A stretch of 64,000 bases of DNA from contig NZ_LMDM01000048.1 of assembly GCF_001425825.1 (NCBI RefSeq), positions 21,279-85,278 on the forward strand, read 5' to 3'. The position numbers and the translations under genes were made by a program. Below the pieces are notes generated by a model. That model was not told where the DNA came from. It ran no database searches and saw only the letters and a list, made by a program, of their open reading frames with translations. The DNA comes from Rhizobacter sp. Root1238. GTDB taxonomy: Bacteria > Pseudomonadota > Gammaproteobacteria > Burkholderiales > Burkholderiaceae_C. Of the stretch, positions 25,767-33,204 are shown piece by piece; positions within the stretch are counted from its first letter, which is position 1; each line of letters starts with the position of its first letter.

Positions 25767-28154
25767 CTACGGGAGCCGCGTCGTGCGGAGGGCAGGATCG
25801 CGCGCGATCTCGTCGTCGTGGAACGGGAAGCGCAGCCACGCGCGGCGGGCATGGCGTGCGACCGACGCCTCGGCCGCGCCCTCGCCCGCTTCGACCGCGC
25901 CGTCGCTCTCGCCATGCGCGAGCAAGGTGTCCGCCACCACGCCGCGCGGCCCGAAGCGCACCACCTGCAGGTAGCTGTTGGCAACCGCGTCCGGGCCGAT
26001 GCCGTGCGTGTCGTCGCCATCGCAGACCACCGCGAAATAACCCGCGCCATGGCAGCCTCCGAACAGCGCGAGCTGCTGGCCACCACTGCGCACGAAGCGT
26101 CGCCGCCCCAGCGGCTCGTCGAGCGCCCAGCCGCGTTCGGCGAACGCCGCAACCGTGGCCGCGAGCGCCTGTGCAATGCGCGGATCGGAACCGTTCGGCG
26201 CGCGCGGGGTGTCCAGCGGCGACTGCGGCGAGAACGGCACGCCGAACAGCTCGACATCGGGCAGGCCTTGCAGGCGCGCCCAGAACGCATCCCACAGCAG
26301 CGCACCGCGCGCGTCGGGCTCTGCGCGACCGGACCAGTGCGCCAGCACCTCGCAGGCCCGGCCCACGTCGGCCGTCGCCGGCGCCGCGCAGGTCGGCGCC
26401 AGCAGCTCGCGCCTGAATCGCTCCGCCGCCCAGGCCCGCGGCGCGAGCACCGCCTGCTTCAGCCGGCCGGCCAGCGCCTCGGCCGAGCGCGACGGCGTCG
26501 CCGCCAGCTCCTGCGCGATCGTGTGGCCCAGCCGGGCGCGCAGCGACAAGGCCTGCCGCTGCGCACCGAGCACGCTCGGGTAGCCCTCCAGCGGCTGCTG
26601 CACGCTGAACAGCCAGTGGCTGTCGTTCATGTTCTCGACGTGGTCGCTGCGCAGCAGGCTCGGCAGCGCGGCCACCGGCATCGCACCCGGCTGCGGCGCC
26701 GCGGCATCGGCCGCCCAGTCGCAGTCCGCGCGGCTGCCGTCGAGGAACGGCGTGGCCGCATCGATCTGCGCGAAGCCGCGCGACAACGCGGTGCTGCAGC
26801 GCGCGCGCAGCGCATCGGGCACGTTCGGCACCGTGCCCACGTCGGCGATCCACACCCTGCCGTCGCCGCGCCCGATGGCCGCGGTGTTGACCCACGGCAT
26901 GCCGGCCTCGCGGCGCTGGATCGCGATGAAGTCGTCCAGCGAGCGCGCCTGGTTCCACGCGAAGAAGGTGCGGAACACCCGGAAGTTGTCGGCATTGATG
27001 TCGCGCAGCGCCAGTGCATGGGCCGTGCCCCAGCCGAACGGCGCGGCGCGCCGCCCGAGGTCGGCGATCGGGCCGAAGCGCGTGCCGTACAGCCGGCGCG
27101 TCACCGGCTGCAGCGTGCCGTCGGCCGCGCGCACCTGCACCGTGACCTCGCGCGACTGCATCGCCTCGCTGGCGCCGTCGACCTGGTAGCGCGTCGGGTC
27201 GGCCGGGTCCAGCGCCAGGTCGAAGAGGCCGAAGCGGCGCGCGGCCGACACGGTGTGGCTCCACGCGATGCGGTCGTTGAAGCCGATCATCACCAGCGGC
27301 ACGCCGAGGAAGGCGACCCCGGCCACGTCGACGCGGCCCGGAATGCTCAGGTGCATCTGGTAGAAGCGATCGGGTCCGCCCCAGTACCAGTGCGGGTTGC
27401 CGAACAGCACGCTGCCGGCTTCACCGGTGGCCTCGCGGCCGAACGCCATCATGTTGCTGCCGAGGCCGGCCTGCTCGCCCAGCGGGTGCGCGAGCTGGGC
27501 GCGCAGCGTGCCGTCGTCGGCTGCGTGGCCGACCTTCGCAGCGCCGGTCGCCGCGGGCCGCGCGTTGACGATCTCGGGAATGAAGCGCGCCTGCCCCGCG
27601 GCGACCTGCGCGGCGAACAGGCGGCGCAGGATGTCGTCGCCGCCGATCTCGTGCACCCACGGCTCGCGCAGGCAGGCCTGGCGCGGCGCGCCGGGTTCGC
27701 CACCGGCGCCGTTGCGCGCCTGCGCCAGGTAGCGGTTGTAGCCGTCCGCATACCCGTCGGCCGCGGCCAGCAGGTCCGGCTGCAGCGCGGCGCGCGAACG
27801 CGCGAGCATCGCGTCGTCGGCGAACGCGCGGAAGTAGAAGTCCAGCTCCAGGTTGGTCGGCCGGCCGAAGGTGGACAGCCGCGCCGGTCGCGCATCGGCG
27901 CCGAAGTGCTGCGATCGTTCGCCGCGCCAGGTGGTGAAGGCCTCGGCCAGCGTGCACAGCGCGTCCTGCGCCTGCGCATGGCCGATGCCGACGCCGAGCT
28001 CGCGCCAGCCTGGCGCGCGGATGTGCGGAATGCGGTCGGCGGTGCGGCGGATCTCGACGCCGCCCGGCTGAGCCGCGGAAGCCGTCGAGACCATCAGCGG
28101 TATCGACAGCAGCGGCGCGAACGCCCGCAGCAGGCCTCGGGTCGACAGTCTCAT
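25767..28154 (-). CDS. pvdQ: PvdQ-like periplasmic acylase (penicillin-amidase superfamily)
   Basis: A 795-residue Ntn-hydrolase precursor. A signal peptide (RAFAPLLSIPLMVSTASA) is followed by the alpha chain (VEIRRTADRIPHIRAPGWRE) and a GLGSNMMAFG junction whose Ser should become the N-terminal nucleophile after self-cleavage. Next come FGNPHWYWGGPDRFYQMHLS and, later, ENMNDSHWLF with the conserved Asn. PvdQ removes the fatty acyl chain from acylated pyoverdine precursors and can also split acyl-homoserine lactones. Sitting next to hydroxamate genes and a FAAL-led NRPS, the siderophore role is the likelier. I chose the ATG at 28154, which overlaps the formyltransferase stop as ATGA. Confidence 0.88.
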   Translation of the reverse strand: MRLSTRGLLRAFAPLLSIPLMVSTASAAQPGGVEIRRTADRIPHIRAPGWRELGVGIGHAQAQDALCTLAEAFTTWRGERSQHFGADARPARLSTFGRPTNLELDFYFRAFADDAMLARSRAALQPDLLAAADGYADGYNRYLAQARNGAGGEPGAPRQACLREPWVHEIGGDDILRRLFAAQVAAGQARFIPEIVNARPAATGAAKVGHAADDGTLRAQLAHPLGEQAGLGSNMMAFGREATGEAGSVLFGNPHWYWGGPDRFYQMHLSIPGRVDVAGVAFLGVPLVMIGFNDRIAWSHTVSAARRFGLFDLALDPADPTRYQVDGASEAMQSREVTVQVRAADGTLQPVTRRLYGTRFGPIADLGRRAAPFGWGTAHALALRDINADNFRVFRTFFAWNQARSLDDFIAIQRREAGMPWVNTAAIGRGDGRVWIADVGTVPNVPDALRARCSTALSRGFAQIDAATPFLDGSRADCDWAADAAAPQPGAMPVAALPSLLRSDHVENMNDSHWLFSVQQPLEGYPSVLGAQRQALSLRARLGHTIAQELAATPSRSAEALAGRLKQAVLAPRAWAAERFRRELLAPTCAAPATADVGRACEVLAHWSGRAEPDARGALLWDAFWARLQGLPDVELFGVPFSPQSPLDTPRAPNGSDPRIAQALAATVAAFAERGWALDEPLGRRRFVRSGGQQLALFGGCHGAGYFAVVCDGDDTHGIGPDAVANSYLQVVRFGPRGVVADTLLAHGESDGAVEAGEGAAEASVARHARRAWLRFPFHDDEIARDPALRTTRLP

Positions 28155-29020
28155 GACGGCTCCTTCGCCTGTTCGGCGAGTGTCGCGAGCCCGCGCTGCA
28201 GCGCAGGGAACAGGCTGCGGTGGAAGTTGTTCCAGCGCAGCTCGAGGATGGTGTCGGCCGGGTCGATCTCGGTGGCCAGCACGTCGACGATCACCTCGCC
28301 CGAATCGATGCCGTTGTCGACGTAATGGAACGACGCGCCGGTCTGCCGCACCGGCTCGACCGGCGTGCGCGCCATCGTGCGCCAGTCGATGCGTTGGCCC
28401 CGGGCACCGTGCAGCGCATCGAGCGTGGCCCACGCGCCGCGCCGCTGGTGCGGCGAGCCGTCGCGCGTGATGCCGGGGTGGATGTTGACGATGCGGCGGT
28501 GGAACGGCGCGCCCGGCCGCACCAGCGCGTCGAGGATGACCAGCAGGCCGTCGAGCACGACGATGTCGGCTCGCAGCGCGAGCAGCCGCGCCAGCAGCCG
28601 GGTTTCGAAATCGCGCTTGCCGGCCACGCGCTGCGCCGCGCCGAGCGGCAGCCGGCGGTAGTCGGACGGCACCGCTTCCATCAGCTCGACGAGCGGCCTG
28701 CCCTGCACCTGCAGCGCCGGCGGGAACGGCCAGCAGCGGCTCGGGTGCGGCGAGAAGCCGTAGTCCTTCAGCAGCTCGCGGTCGCGCGGGTTGCCTTCGT
28801 CGTCGTCGACGATCACCGCCTGCAACGAATACGCATCGCCGAGCGCGCTGCCGTTCAGCGTCTCGACGAGGAATTCGAGCGGCGACTTCATGTAGCGCTG
28901 CCCGCCCTTGAACGCGACGGGCTGCCCGGCGCGGTCGGCGGCCGCGTTGCGCAGCGACGCGATGTAGACGAGCCTGGCCGGTCTCTCCGGCGGTCTGGTT
29001 GACGGTTCCATGTGCCACAT
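28151..29020 (-). CDS. pvdF: N5-hydroxyornithine formyltransferase
   Basis: A 289-residue PvdF-like enzyme of the formyltransferase fold. LVYIASLRNAAADRAGQP is the PvdF-type opening, and the catalytic Asn-His-Asp set is visible in VNIHPGITRDGSPHQ and FHYVDNGIDSGEVI. It transfers formyl from 10-formyl-tetrahydrofolate to N5-hydroxyornithine, making a hydroxamate ligand. Two in-frame starts are possible, 29020 and 29011; both lie at or within a few bases of the transcript start expected from the overlapping ECF promoter, so the mRNA may be leaderless. It is translated together with the acylase gene. Confidence 0.87.
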   Translation of the reverse strand: MWHMEPSTRPPERPARLVYIASLRNAAADRAGQPVAFKGGQRYMKSPLEFLVETLNGSALGDAYSLQAVIVDDDEGNPRDRELLKDYGFSPHPSRCWPFPPALQVQGRPLVELMEAVPSDYRRLPLGAAQRVAGKRDFETRLLARLLALRADIVVLDGLLVILDALVRPGAPFHRRIVNIHPGITRDGSPHQRRGAWATLDALHGARGQRIDWRTMARTPVEPVRQTGASFHYVDNGIDSGEVIVDVLATEIDPADTILELRWNNFHRSLFPALQRGLATLAEQAKEPS

Positions 29021-29047
29021 GACGAAGCACGGGCCGCGCTGTTCAGC
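29018..29047 (-). promoter_or_regulatory. ECF-type promoter for pvdF-pvdQ
   Basis: Read on the minus strand: GCTGAACA (29047-29040), 15 bases, CGTCATG (29024-29018). The same two boxes with the same 15-base spacer occur at two other promoters in the window. The GAACA/CGTC pair resembles promoters of iron-starvation sigma factors, which also use a CGTC-type -10 box. The -10 box abuts the formyltransferase start codon. Confidence 0.7.
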
Positions 29048-29058
29048 GGACGACTTCG

Positions 29059-29088
29059 GCTGAACAAACCCACCGACCGCTCGTCATG
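29059..29088 (+). promoter_or_regulatory. ECF-type promoter for the acetyltransferase-pvdA operon
   Basis: GCTGAACA (29059-29066), 15 bases, CGTCATG (29082-29088). The match extends beyond the core: GCTGAACAAAC and GCTCGTCATGG are identical to the mbtH promoter at 63.5 kb. It stands back to back with the pvdF promoter, 11 bases apart. The start codon at 29094 lies about where transcription should begin. Confidence 0.72.
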
Positions 29089-29093
29089 GAGGC

Positions 29094-30242
29094 ATGAACA
29101 GCGGCACCTCCCCACGATCCTCTCCCTCCCCTGCAGCACCGCGCTGCGTGAGCCATCCGTTCGGCCAGGCGCTGCAGGTGCAGCGCGACGGCGACCGGCT
29201 GGTGGTGACCGACCCGCAGCCGGCGCGCGCGGGCGACGCGCCGCGCGACCGCATCGGCCGCTGGCAGTGGCGGCACGGCGGCTTCGATGCCGGCCAGCTC
29301 TCGGAACTGCAATGGCTCGGCCCGTGCTCCGGCGAGCCTTCGGCCGCCCACCTGCTGGCGATCGTCGAGGCGGCGTTCACCTTCGAGCCGCGCACCGCCC
29401 GCCTGCTGCTGCAGCCGCCGTTCGCGTCGGCGCTGAACCTGGTCGAGCATGGCCTGGCCCTGCCGGCCACCGGCGGCGGATGGATCGTGCACCGCGAGAT
29501 GTTCTTCCAGCACGCACCGATGTGGCTGCCGCAGGTGGCCTCGCCGATCCCGCTGCGCTATGCGCTGACCGGCGACCGCCGCCACCCGCTGCGCGCCGCC
29601 AAGCGCCGCGGCGTGCTGTACCAGCGGCACATCCCGTGGCTGGACCGCACGTTCTCGTTCCGCAGCCTGGACATCGAAACCGACCTGCCACGCTTCCACC
29701 GCTGGATGAACGACCCCGACGTGGCCCAGGTCTGGCAGGAAGACGGCGACCTCGCGAAGCACCGCGGCTACCTCGACGCCATCGCCGTCGACCCGCACAT
29801 GCAGGCCATGATCGCCTGCCTGGACGGCGAGCCCTTCGGCTACTTCGAGGCCTACTGGGCGAAGGAGAACCGCATCGCGCCGTTCTGCGAGGCCGACGAC
29901 CACGACCGCGGCTGGCATGTGCTGATCGGCGAGCCGGGCTTTCGCGGCAAGGCCTTCGCGACGGCCTGGCTCACGTCGATCTCGCACTACCTGTTCCTCG
30001 CCGACCCGCGCACGCGGCGCATCGTCGGCGAGCCGCGCGCCGACCACCGCCAGCAGCTGCGCAACCTCGACCGCTCCGGCTACGCGAAGGTCAAGGAGTT
30101 CGACTTCCCGCACAAGCGCGCGATGCTGGTGACGCTGCTGCGCGAACGCTTCTTCACCGACACGCTGTGGTGGCCGCGCGAGGACGAGCCCGCGCCCGTC
30201 CTCACGTCCGCCCCCCCCACCGCCCTGCAGGCAAGGACATGA
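29094..30242 (+). CDS. Siderophore N-acetyltransferase (IucB/RhbD-like GNAT)
   Basis: A 382-residue protein with a C-terminal GNAT domain of the aerobactin/rhizobactin type (residues about 195-360): FRSLDIETDLPRFHRWMNDP, QVWQEDG, FGYFEAYWAKENRIAPFCEA and GEPGFRGKAFATAWLTSISH, ending with EFDFPHKRAMLV. Such enzymes acetylate a hydroxylated side-chain amine (hydroxylysine or hydroxyornithine) to a hydroxamate. With a separate formyltransferase next door, this one probably makes N5-acetyl-N5-hydroxyornithine. The N-terminal half is a less conserved accessory domain. The first 20 residues are Ser/Pro-rich, and a later start is possible. The stop overlaps the hydroxylase ATG. Confidence 0.85.
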   Translation: MNSGTSPRSSPSPAAPRCVSHPFGQALQVQRDGDRLVVTDPQPARAGDAPRDRIGRWQWRHGGFDAGQLSELQWLGPCSGEPSAAHLLAIVEAAFTFEPRTARLLLQPPFASALNLVEHGLALPATGGGWIVHREMFFQHAPMWLPQVASPIPLRYALTGDRRHPLRAAKRRGVLYQRHIPWLDRTFSFRSLDIETDLPRFHRWMNDPDVAQVWQEDGDLAKHRGYLDAIAVDPHMQAMIACLDGEPFGYFEAYWAKENRIAPFCEADDHDRGWHVLIGEPGFRGKAFATAWLTSISHYLFLADPRTRRIVGEPRADHRQQLRNLDRSGYAKVKEFDFPHKRAMLVTLLRERFFTDTLWWPREDEPAPVLTSAPPTALQART

Positions 30243-30244
30243 GC

Positions 30245-31513
30245 ATGCGCGTGCACGACCTCATCGGCATCGGCTTCGGGCCGTCGAACCTGGCGCTGGC
30301 GATCGCGCTCGACGAGCAGCGGCGTGCCGGCCGGCCGCTCGTCGACGCGCTGTTCATCGAGCGCCAGCCGGGCTTCGCGTGGCATCCGGATATGCTGCTG
30401 CCGCAGGCCCACATGCAGATCTCGTTCCTGAAGGACCTGGCGACGCTGCGCAACCCGACCAGCCGCTTCACCTTCGTGAACTACCTGCACCAGCAAGGGC
30501 GGCTGCAGGATTTCATCAACCTGAAGACCTTCTACCCGAGCCGCCGCGAGTTCAACGACTACCTCGGCTGGGCGGCGGCGCAGTTCGACGACGCCTGCGT
30601 CTACGGCGAAGAGGCGGTCGAGGTGCTGCCGCAGGCGCAGGGCCGCGAGGTGTCGCTGCTGCGCGTGCGCTCGCGCGACGCCGGCGGCCGGTGGCACGAG
30701 CGGCTCGCGCGCCACCTGGTGGTCAGCATCGGCGGCACCGCCCACATCCCCGAGGCCTTCCGCGCGCTGAAGGGCGACCCGCGGGTGATGCACTCCAGCG
30801 GCTACCTGGCCGGGATGGCGCGCCAGGCCGATGCGAAGCGCATCGCGATCGTCGGGGCCGGCCAGAGCGCGGCCGAGCTGTTCATCGACCTGCACGGCCG
30901 GCCGAACGCGCCACAGGTCGACCTGATCATGCGGGCGCGCGCGATCCGGCCGGCCGACGACAGCCCGTTCGTCAACGAGATCTTCAACGCCGGCTTCGTC
31001 GACCAGGTGTATGCCCAGCCCGAAGCGCAGCGGGCCGAGATGCTGGCGGCGTTCCGCCACACCAACTACGCCTGCGCCGACCTCGACCTGATCCGGCAGA
31101 TGTTCGCGGTGTTCTACGAGCAGCGCGTCAGCGGCGACGAGCGGCACCGCCTGCTGCGGCGGCACGAGATCCAGAGCGTGCGCGCCGTCCCCGACGGCAT
31201 CCACCTGAACCTGCTCGACGTCAACGCCTCGCGCGAGCGCAGCCAGCGCTACGACGCGGTGGTGCTGGCCACCGGCTATGCGCGCGAGCAGCACCATGCG
31301 CTGCTGGGCGAGCTGGCGCCGTGGCTTGGGCGGCTGGAGGTGGACCGCGACTACCGCGTGATCGCGCCGCGCGAGTTCCGCCCGGCGGTGTTCCTGCAGG
31401 GGGCCTGCGAGACCACCCACGGGCTGAGCGACACACTGCTGTCGATCACCGCGGTGCGCTCGAACGAGATCGCGACGAACCTTGCTACACTCAATGCGAA
31501 CAATTCTCATTGA
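30245..31513 (+). CDS. pvdA: L-ornithine N5-monooxygenase
   Basis: A 422-residue flavin-dependent N-hydroxylating monooxygenase. The FAD motif is GIGFGPSNLALAIAL, the substrate/FAD segment is LPQAHMQISFLKDLATLRNP, the NADPH motif is VGAGQSAAELFIDL, and the C-terminal ATGYAREQHHAL loop is typical. It hydroxylates the side-chain amine of ornithine, the first step towards both hydroxamates. AAGGA lies seven bases before the ATG at 30245; an ATG at 30239 overlapping the previous stop is also possible. The 3' end contains a Fur-box-like site for the next gene. Confidence 0.93.
   Translation: MRVHDLIGIGFGPSNLALAIALDEQRRAGRPLVDALFIERQPGFAWHPDMLLPQAHMQISFLKDLATLRNPTSRFTFVNYLHQQGRLQDFINLKTFYPSRREFNDYLGWAAAQFDDACVYGEEAVEVLPQAQGREVSLLRVRSRDAGGRWHERLARHLVVSIGGTAHIPEAFRALKGDPRVMHSSGYLAGMARQADAKRIAIVGAGQSAAELFIDLHGRPNAPQVDLIMRARAIRPADDSPFVNEIFNAGFVDQVYAQPEAQRAEMLAAFRHTNYACADLDLIRQMFAVFYEQRVSGDERHRLLRRHEIQSVRAVPDGIHLNLLDVNASRERSQRYDAVVLATGYAREQHHALLGELAPWLGRLEVDRDYRVIAPREFRPAVFLQGACETTHGLSDTLLSITAVRSNEIATNLATLNANNSH
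31492..31512. promoter_or_regulatory. Fur-box-like site before the ECF sigma gene
   Basis: The 19-base core AATGCGAACAATTCTCATT, read in reverse as AATGAGAATTGTTCGCATT, is close to the Fur consensus in its AATGAGAAT half and is a good inverted repeat (CAATG...CATTG at the ends). It is an AT-rich island at the very end of pvdA, with a possible -35 box TTGCTA just upstream (31482-31487). It would let iron-loaded Fur switch off the sigma factor gene independently of the pvdA transcript. Confidence 0.6.
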
Positions 31514-31533
31514 GCGAGGTGCTCTTCCAACGC

Positions 31534-32112
31534 ATGCGCGAGCTGATCCAGGAACTGGTGGCCCATTGTGCGGACCTGCGACGGCAGCTGACGCGCGAGC
31601 TGCGCGACCCGCAGCATGCGGCGGACATCGCGCAGTCGAGCTTCGAGCGGGTCTATGCGCTCGCGCTGGGCGACGGGCCCCGGGCGTCGATCGCGGCGCC
31701 GCGGGCGCTGCTGTTCCGCGTGGCGCGCAACCTGTGCATCGATGAGGCCCGGCACCGGCAGGTGGTGCAGAGCTGGGCCGCGCAGCACGCCGGGTCCGGC
31801 CTGCAGACGACGGCCCCGTCGTGCGAATACGTGCATGCGCAGCGCCAGGTGCTGCGGCGCGTGATCGGCGTGCTGGAGTCGCTGCCGCCGTTGCGGCGCG
31901 AGGTGTTCCTGCTGTTCCGCGCCTACGGCTTCACGCGCACCGAGATCGCGGCGCGGCTCGCGCTCAGCGAGGCGGCGGTGGCCAAGCACCTGGTGCGGGC
32001 GGCGCTCGACTGCTCGCGCGTGTTTGCCGAGATGCAGGCGGAATTGATCGAGGCGCCGGCGGTGTCGCCGCGCAGCAGCTTCCGCGCGGCGCTGGCCGAG
32101 GAGGGGGCATGA
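31534..32112 (+). CDS. FecI-type ECF sigma factor
   Basis: A 192-residue extracytoplasmic-function sigma factor. Region 2 is ELRDPQHAADIAQSSFERVY with LLFRVARNLCIDEARHR; region 4 is LPPLRREVFLLFRAYGFTRT then EIAARLALSEAAVAKHLVRA. This is the iron-starvation group that controls siderophore genes together with a FecR partner. The exact start is uncertain: GTG at 31519 and TTG at 31510 are in frame; I took the first ATG. A Fur-box-like site lies just upstream, and its stop overlaps the FecR-type gene as ATGA. It is the likely reader of the three CTGAACA-N15-CGTCATG promoters. Confidence 0.9.
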   Translation: MRELIQELVAHCADLRRQLTRELRDPQHAADIAQSSFERVYALALGDGPRASIAAPRALLFRVARNLCIDEARHRQVVQSWAAQHAGSGLQTTAPSCEYVHAQRQVLRRVIGVLESLPPLRREVFLLFRAYGFTRTEIAARLALSEAAVAKHLVRAALDCSRVFAEMQAELIEAPAVSPRSSFRAALAEEGA

Positions 32113-33116
32113 GTCGCGCCGCGACCGCCGAAAAGCTGATCGAGCATGCGCTCGACCTGGTCGTCAAGAGCGAGGTCGAGCCTGAACCGGCCGCCGGCCG
32201 GGCGCTCGCGCGGCTGCGGCAGTGGATCGGCGAATCGCCCGACCATGCGGCCGCGGCCGACGAAGCGCGCCGGCGTTGGCAGATGCTGGGCGGCCTGTCG
32301 GAAGAGCTGCGCGAGCACTTCGACGAACCGGTGGCCGCCGGTGCCTTCAAGGGGCGGCGCAACCTGCTGTTGTCGGCGGCTGCGGTGCTCGGCGGCGCGG
32401 CGCTTGCCGGCCGGCTGGGGTGGCAGCACTGGCAGACGCCGGTGTTCACGGCGGCGTACCGCACGCAACCGCTGCAGCTGCTCAATGTCAGCCTGCCCGA
32501 TGCCCGGCCGGGCACGCAGCTGGCGCTCGGCGCCGACAGCGCGGTCGACGTGCGGCTGCACCGGCAGCGGCGCATCGTGCGGCTCGACGGCGGTGAACTG
32601 CGCTGCGACGTGGCGCACGACGCCGCGCGGCCGTTCCAGGTGCTGACGCGCGACGCGCGCATCGAGGTGCTGGGGACGGTGTTCAGCCTGCGCGACCGCG
32701 GCGGTGCACTGACGGTGGGTGTCGAACGCGGGCGGGTGCAGGTCGCGCTGCGCGCCACGGCGGCCGACGGCGGCGGTGACCGCGTCGGCCCGCCGATCGA
32801 ACTGGGCGCCGGCGAGCTGATCGACATCCGCCACGGCATCGCGCAGCCGCCGCGCCAGGGCGACGCGGCGGCCCTCGCCGGCTGGCGCGACGGCTGGCTC
32901 AGCTTCGAGAACACCCCGCTGCGCGAGGCGCTGGCCAGCGTCAACGCCTACCGCAGCGCGGCGATCGTCAGCACCGACCCGCGGGTCGACGCGATGCGGC
33001 TGACCGGCCGCTTCCCGGTGCGGGATGCGGCCGGGTTGCTGGCGGCGCTGCCGCAGGTGTTGCCGATCACCGTCCGCCCGCGGGCGGATGGCAGCGCCGA
33101 ACTGTTCGCTCGCTAG
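32109..33116 (+). CDS. FecR-family anti-sigma/sigma regulator
   Basis: A 335-residue inner-membrane regulator. The N-terminal cytoplasmic DUF4880-type part (LARLRQWIGESPDHAAAADE) binds the sigma factor; one membrane helix follows (NLLLSAAAVLGGAALAG, residues about 85-102); then the periplasmic FecR domain (VRLDGGELRCDVAHD, RIEVLGTVFSL) and a C-terminal DUF4974-like segment (GWLSFENTPLREALASVNAY) that contacts the receptor's signalling domain. It relays siderophore occupancy of the receptor to the sigma factor. It is coupled to the sigma gene by an ATGA overlap. Confidence 0.92.
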   Translation: MSRAATAEKLIEHALDLVVKSEVEPEPAAGRALARLRQWIGESPDHAAAADEARRRWQMLGGLSEELREHFDEPVAAGAFKGRRNLLLSAAAVLGGAALAGRLGWQHWQTPVFTAAYRTQPLQLLNVSLPDARPGTQLALGADSAVDVRLHRQRRIVRLDGGELRCDVAHDAARPFQVLTRDARIEVLGTVFSLRDRGGALTVGVERGRVQVALRATAADGGGDRVGPPIELGAGELIDIRHGIAQPPRQGDAAALAGWRDGWLSFENTPLREALASVNAYRSAAIVSTDPRVDAMRLTGRFPVRDAAGLLAALPQVLPITVRPRADGSAELFAR

Positions 33117-33204
33117 CCATCGGATCGGGCCGGGCTGTCCTGCTTTGGGCGGCTCATCCGTCTAAGCCAGCAGGAAATCCCGAAAAACCTGACTGGAGTA
33201 CCCC

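Noticed and set aside
25767..28154. A quorum-quenching acyl-homoserine lactone acylase as the main role of the PvdQ-like protein.
   Set aside because: Possible biochemically, but the ATGA coupling to the formyltransferase and the shared siderophore promoter make maturation of the siderophore the better reading. No luxI/luxR genes are in the window.
33117..33204. A fourth copy of the ECF promoter before the TonB receptor (GCTGTCCT then CGTC).
   Set aside because: The -35 half does not match GAACA and the spacer is 17, not 15. The receptor may be read from the upstream operon or a different promoter.
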